Of a DNA stretch of 12,395 nt, positions 9,268-12,395 are shown piece by piece. Below the pieces are notes generated by a model. It made no database searches, had not been told where the DNA came from, and saw nothing but the letters and a program-made list of their open reading frames with translations. Every line of letters begins with the position of its first letter. Positions within the stretch are counted from its first letter, which is position 1. The position numbers and the translations under genes are program-made. The stretch comes from Larix sibirica (Eukaryota > Streptophyta > Pinopsida > Pinales > Pinaceae): NCBI GenBank assembly GCA_004151065.3, contig NWUY0300042667.1, positions 6,561-18,955 on the forward strand. The letters run 5' to 3'.

Positions 9268-10038
9268 CACCTAGGATTTATGCTGCACTTGAAGGCCGAC
9301 AGGAAAACCATCAATCTACAATGGTCGATATAGAAGGTAAAATCTCAGACACACAAATTTCAATTTTGATCGATCCAGGAGATTTTAGTAGCTATGTTTC
9401 CCACAAAATTGCCGACATGTGTAAATTGAACAAAGAGAAGCATAGTAAACCATGGCTGGTACAATTAGCCATTGGTACAAAGATAAATATTTCTGAACTT
9501 GTGAAGGATTGAAAAATAGATATGAACGGTTTTCAGAAAAAAAACGTAGATTTGAATATCCTACCTTTAGGACAATATGACTTACTGATAGGCATGTATT
9601 GGCTAGAACAACACAGTGTCATGCTTGATTGTTTGAACAAATCTTTCATATGTATGGACAATCAAGGAAATCAAAGAAAGATACAAGGAATACCTAAGAA
9701 TGTCTCTGTCAGACAAATATTAGCCTTACAGGAAAAGAAGTGCATAAGAAAAGGATGTAAACTTTATGCAGTTAATATTCACAATTTGGAAGAAGAGAAG
9801 GAACAGAAAATTGAGTATTTTTCGGTTCTAGTAGAATTTAAGGATGTATTCCCTGAGGAAATATCAGGTTTACCAACCAAGAGGGATTTAGATTTCTCCC
9901 TAGAATTAATACCAGGATCTGTACCAGATTCAAAATCCCCCTACCGCATGAGTGCCCCAGAGTTAGTGGAACTAAAAATTCAATTGCAAGAACTGGTAGA
10001 GAAGGGATACATCGGACCCAGTGTGTCTCCATGGGTAT
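8507..10038 (+). repeat. Tandem duplication, about 761/771 bp units
   Basis: Unit A is 8507-9267 and unit B 9268-10038, in direct orientation and back to back. The junction joins the RT motif ATGGGGAG to the protease start CACCTAGGATTT. The true RT continuation at 10031-10050 reads ATGGGTATCACCTATAATTT, so the two breakpoint sequences share CACCTA and similar flanks, giving a short microhomology. The copies differ by many substitutions and indels, so this is not a recent exact duplication. Confidence 0.88.
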
Positions 10039-10862
10039 CACCTATAATTTTTTTGAAGAAGAAAGACAGTACAATACGGATGTGCATTGACTACCGACAA
10101 CTCAACAAACTAACCATAAAGAACAAATATCCATTCCCCAGAATAGATGACCTATTTGATCAAGTTGGGGGAGAAAAAATATTTTCAAAAATTGACTTAC
10201 GATCCGAACACCATCAAGTGAGGATTCGAGATGAAGATATAAAAAACACTTCCTTTAGGACCTGGTATGGCCACTATGAGTTTGTGGTAATTCCCTTTGG
10301 GATAACCAATGCACCGACAAAATTCATGTGCATGATGAACAAATTTTTTAGTAAATACTTGGATAAATTCGTACTAGTCTTTATAGACGATATATTGATC
10401 TATTCCAAGAGTGAGAAGGAACATGAAGAACATCTCAAAATAATATTACAAGTATTATGGGAACATCAACTATATGCTAAATTCAGTAAATGTGACTTTT
10501 GTAAACCTCATATACAATATCTAGGTCACATCATCTCAGTAAAAGGAATAGTCATCAACCCAAAAAATATCAAGACAATTGAAGAATGGCCTACACCCAC
10601 TTGTGTCACACACATAAGGTCACTTTTAGGATTAGCAGGATATTACAATAAGTTTATTGAAAACTTCTCCCAGATTGCTTGTCCCATGACCTCCTTGCAG
10701 AAAAAGGAAACACAATTTCTATGGACAACCAAATGCGAAGAAAGCTTTCAAAATCTAAAACAGTTATTAACTAGTGCACCGAGACTACGGATCGTAGACC
10801 CCGACGGGGATTTTGTTGTTTGCACAGATGAAAGAAAGGAAGGGCTTGGGGGAGTTCTTATG
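9268..10862 (+). pseudogene. pol: pol: aspartic protease (copy B) and reverse transcriptase, one nonsense codon
   Basis: Frame 3 is open through this block except for TGA 9510-9512; the TAG at 10863 ends it. The protease shows ISILIDPGDFSSYVS, with Asp 9372 in a D-P-G triad in place of the usual D-[S/T]-G. RT shows [34 protein letters not shown] (catalytic Asp 10194), [17 protein letters not shown] (catalytic Asp 10386 and 10389), YLGHIIS and [12 protein letters not shown], that is, all palm and connection motifs. The catalytic aspartates remain, but the usual Gly-Tyr of LRSGYHQ reads Glu-His (10206-10211). RT copies the element RNA into DNA inside the particle; the protease would cut the polyprotein. 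The first in-frame ATG after the nonsense codon is at 9522. It is the best preserved part of the element. Confidence 0.93.
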
Positions 10863-11158
10863 TAGAATGATTTTGTGATCTGTTATGAATCATAGAATTT
10901 GAAAGAACATGAGAAAAAATATCCAATGCATGATCTTGAATTAGCTTCCATCATCCACGCCTTGAAAATGTAGAGGCGCTACCTCATGGGAAATAAATTT
11001 CTCCTGAAGACATAAAATATGAGCCTAAAATACCTTTTGATCAGCCAGACCTAAATGCTAGGAAGGCGAGATGGTTGGATTTCCTCAATGAGTACCACTT
11101 CGAGTTAAAACACATAAAAGGAATGGAGAACAAAATTGTTGATGCTTTAAGTCGCAGA
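10760..11158 (+). pseudogene. pol: Ty3-type RNase H domain, broken
   Basis: This follows RT directly. Recognisable motifs: [11 protein letters not shown] (Asp 10827) with [21 protein letters not shown] (Glu 10938), FDQPDLNARKARWLDFL, and HIKGMENKIVDALSRR (final Asp 11141). Stops at TAG 10863, TAG 10893, TAG 10971 and TAA 11013 break it. The TAA at 11013 stands where the third catalytic Asp (the TDN motif of the family) would be. One base is missing near 11035, after which reading moves to frame 2. The domain would remove genomic RNA from the RNA/DNA hybrid and cannot do so here. Confidence 0.88.
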
Positions 11159-12395
11159 TTTCATATGCTGTATAAGGTGACTGTAATTCAAACAGACTCT
11201 AACTTGCATAACAAGATTAGAACATCAAGTAAAGATGGCCGCTTCTATGTTTAAATCCTTAAGAAAATACAAGAGAACATATTGTTTCAACAACAAAAGG
11301 AGTGTAATATTGAAGAATCAGGATTGTTATGGTCTAAAGAGAGACTCTATGTTCTGGATAGTGGGGACATTAGATCTAACATTTTAACTGAGTTCCACTA
11401 GACACCCTATTCCACACACCCATGGTATCAGAAAATGATATTAGCAGCAAAGAAACACTTTTTCTGGCCTAAATTAAAAAAAAATAGCATTATTTATTGC
11501 CAAATTCCAGGTTTGTCAGCTAGTTAAAGCTAAGCATCAACATCCTTCAGGATTACTTCAGCATCTACCCATTTCGGAATGGAAGTGGGAGGTTAGTAGC
11601 ATGGAATTCATCATGAGTTTACCAAAGAGCAAGAAAAAAAATAACTCTATTTTTGTAGCAGTAGAAAAACTATCCAAAGCTACACACTTCATCCCAGTGA
11701 AATCTACTTACAAATTTGTTCACATTGTAGATATCTTCCTAAAAGAGATCTTTCAGTTACATGGGATACCCAAAGCAATTATCTCAGATAGAGACAGAAT
11801 TTCACCAGTAACTTGTGGAGATCATTATTTTCCGGTTTGGAGACACAATTAAATTTCAGTACAGCCTATCATGCAAAGACAGATGGAAAAACAAAACGGG
11901 TAAATCAAATCTTAGAAGATATGCTTAGAATGCATGTGATGAATAATCCCACAAAGTGGGAAGACCACTTACACCTTGCAGAGTTTTCATATAAAAACAG
12001 TTACCATACCTCTTCCAAGACGAGTCCTTTTGAAGTACTCTATGGCAGGAAATGTAGAACACCGGTAACTTGGGATAGCTCGGTAGACAAGCTCATGTTG
12101 GGGCCATATTTTCTAAAATATTTGGGACAATTGGTTACCAAGGTACAACAGAATCTAAAAGAAGCACAAGACCGCTAGAAAATTTATGCTGATAGAAAGA
12201 GGAAGGAAAAGGAATATCAAATCAGTGAACATGTTTTCTTAAAATTAAAAGCAAAGAGGAGATCATTGAGCTTGGGGAGATGCGAAAATATAGCTCCCAG
12301 ATTTTGTGGGCCTTTTGAAATACTAGCCAAGAAGGGCTCGGTGGCTTATGAATTAGCATTAACTGCCCATGTGAAAGTTCACAATGTTTTTCATG
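11159..12395 (+). pseudogene. pol: integrase, broken and missing catalytic residues, runs off the edge
   Basis: The zinc-binding N-terminal part is seen in TEFH, STHPWYQKM and KKHFFWPKLK, with the last Cys in FQVCQLVKA; the first Cys appears to be Phe. The rve core starts at SSMEFIMSLPKS and contains DKLSKA-type EKLSKATHF, IISDRD, QLNFSTAYH, DGKTKRVNQILEDMLR and PFEVLYGRKCRTP. The C-terminal part carries APRFCGPFEIL (GPF module) and VKVHNVFH at the edge. Breaks: TAA 11252, TAG 11399, a frame 2 to 3 shift in the A9 run 11476-11484, a frame 3 to 2 shift near 11795-11801, and TAG 12176. By family alignment the first catalytic Asp is Glu (11604) and the catalytic Glu is Lys (11894); Asp 11787 remains. 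A chromodomain, if present, lies beyond the window. Confidence 0.9.

Larger units (their letters stand above)
4440..12395 (+). mobile_element. Ty3/gypsy LTR retrotransposon, decayed, running off the right edge
   Basis: Order of parts: 5' LTR, tRNA primer binding site, gag, protease, reverse transcriptase, RNase H, integrase. RT before integrase defines the Ty3/gypsy (Metaviridae) order. The integrase is followed by a GPF-type module at the window end, as in many plant gypsy elements including chromoviruses. A chromodomain would lie past the edge, so the lineage cannot be fixed. The 3' LTR and polypurine tract are outside. The five bases before the LTR are TATAT (4435-4439), a possible target duplication that cannot be tested. 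Every protein region is broken by stops or frameshifts. Confidence 0.92.

Noticed and set aside
1-12395. A new defence, CRISPR or biosynthetic system
   Set aside because: No arrays, operon-like gene sets or matching domains were seen. The window is explained by two decayed retrotransposons and a spacer.

Overview
This window looks like intergenic nuclear DNA from a land plant. The species cannot be told from the sequence. It is filled by two decayed retrotransposons, both on the + strand, with an A/C-rich spacer between them. The evidence is a plant L1-type LINE carrying a C-terminal RNase H, and a Ty3/gypsy LTR element with a long LTR and an initiator-Met-tRNA primer binding site. I see no intact host gene, bacterial-type operon, CRISPR array or structural RNA gene. 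One ambiguous base (N at 9267) shows that this is draft sequence.

Positions 1-3578 hold the 3' part of the LINE. Frame 1 is read from base 1 to the stop at 2241 with three nonsense codons and no frameshift. It covers the end of the reverse transcriptase (the catalytic core lies upstream of the window), a zinc-binding zf-RVT region and an RNase H domain. Behind it lies a second, unrecognised reading frame (about 2253-3285), interrupted by two stops and one apparent 1-nt shift. A 3' untranslated stretch and an A10 tail at 3569-3578 follow.

Positions 3579-4439 are a gene-less A/C-rich spacer with degenerate short tandem repeats. Positions 4440-7089 are read as the 5' LTR of the gypsy element. 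It starts TGTAATATCC and ends GGACATTACA, and the primer binding site follows two bases later. A TATA-box promoter candidate lies at 5701-5708.

Positions 7256-12395 are the internal region of the gypsy element: gag, protease, reverse transcriptase, RNase H and integrase, running off the right edge of the window. All parts are recognisable, but they carry at least ten nonsense codons plus several frameshifts. The integrase has substitutions at two of its three catalytic positions. The most striking feature is a diverged tandem duplication of about 761 bp covering the protease and the start of reverse transcriptase (8507-9267 and 9268-10038), with the N exactly at the junction. This is either a real rearrangement or an assembly misjoin.

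Working together, these genes would have formed a copy-and-paste element: gag particle, protease, RT/RNase H and integrase, primed by tRNA-iMet. As it stands neither element can act on its own. The best leads are the unrecognised frame behind the LINE ORF2 and the junction duplication.
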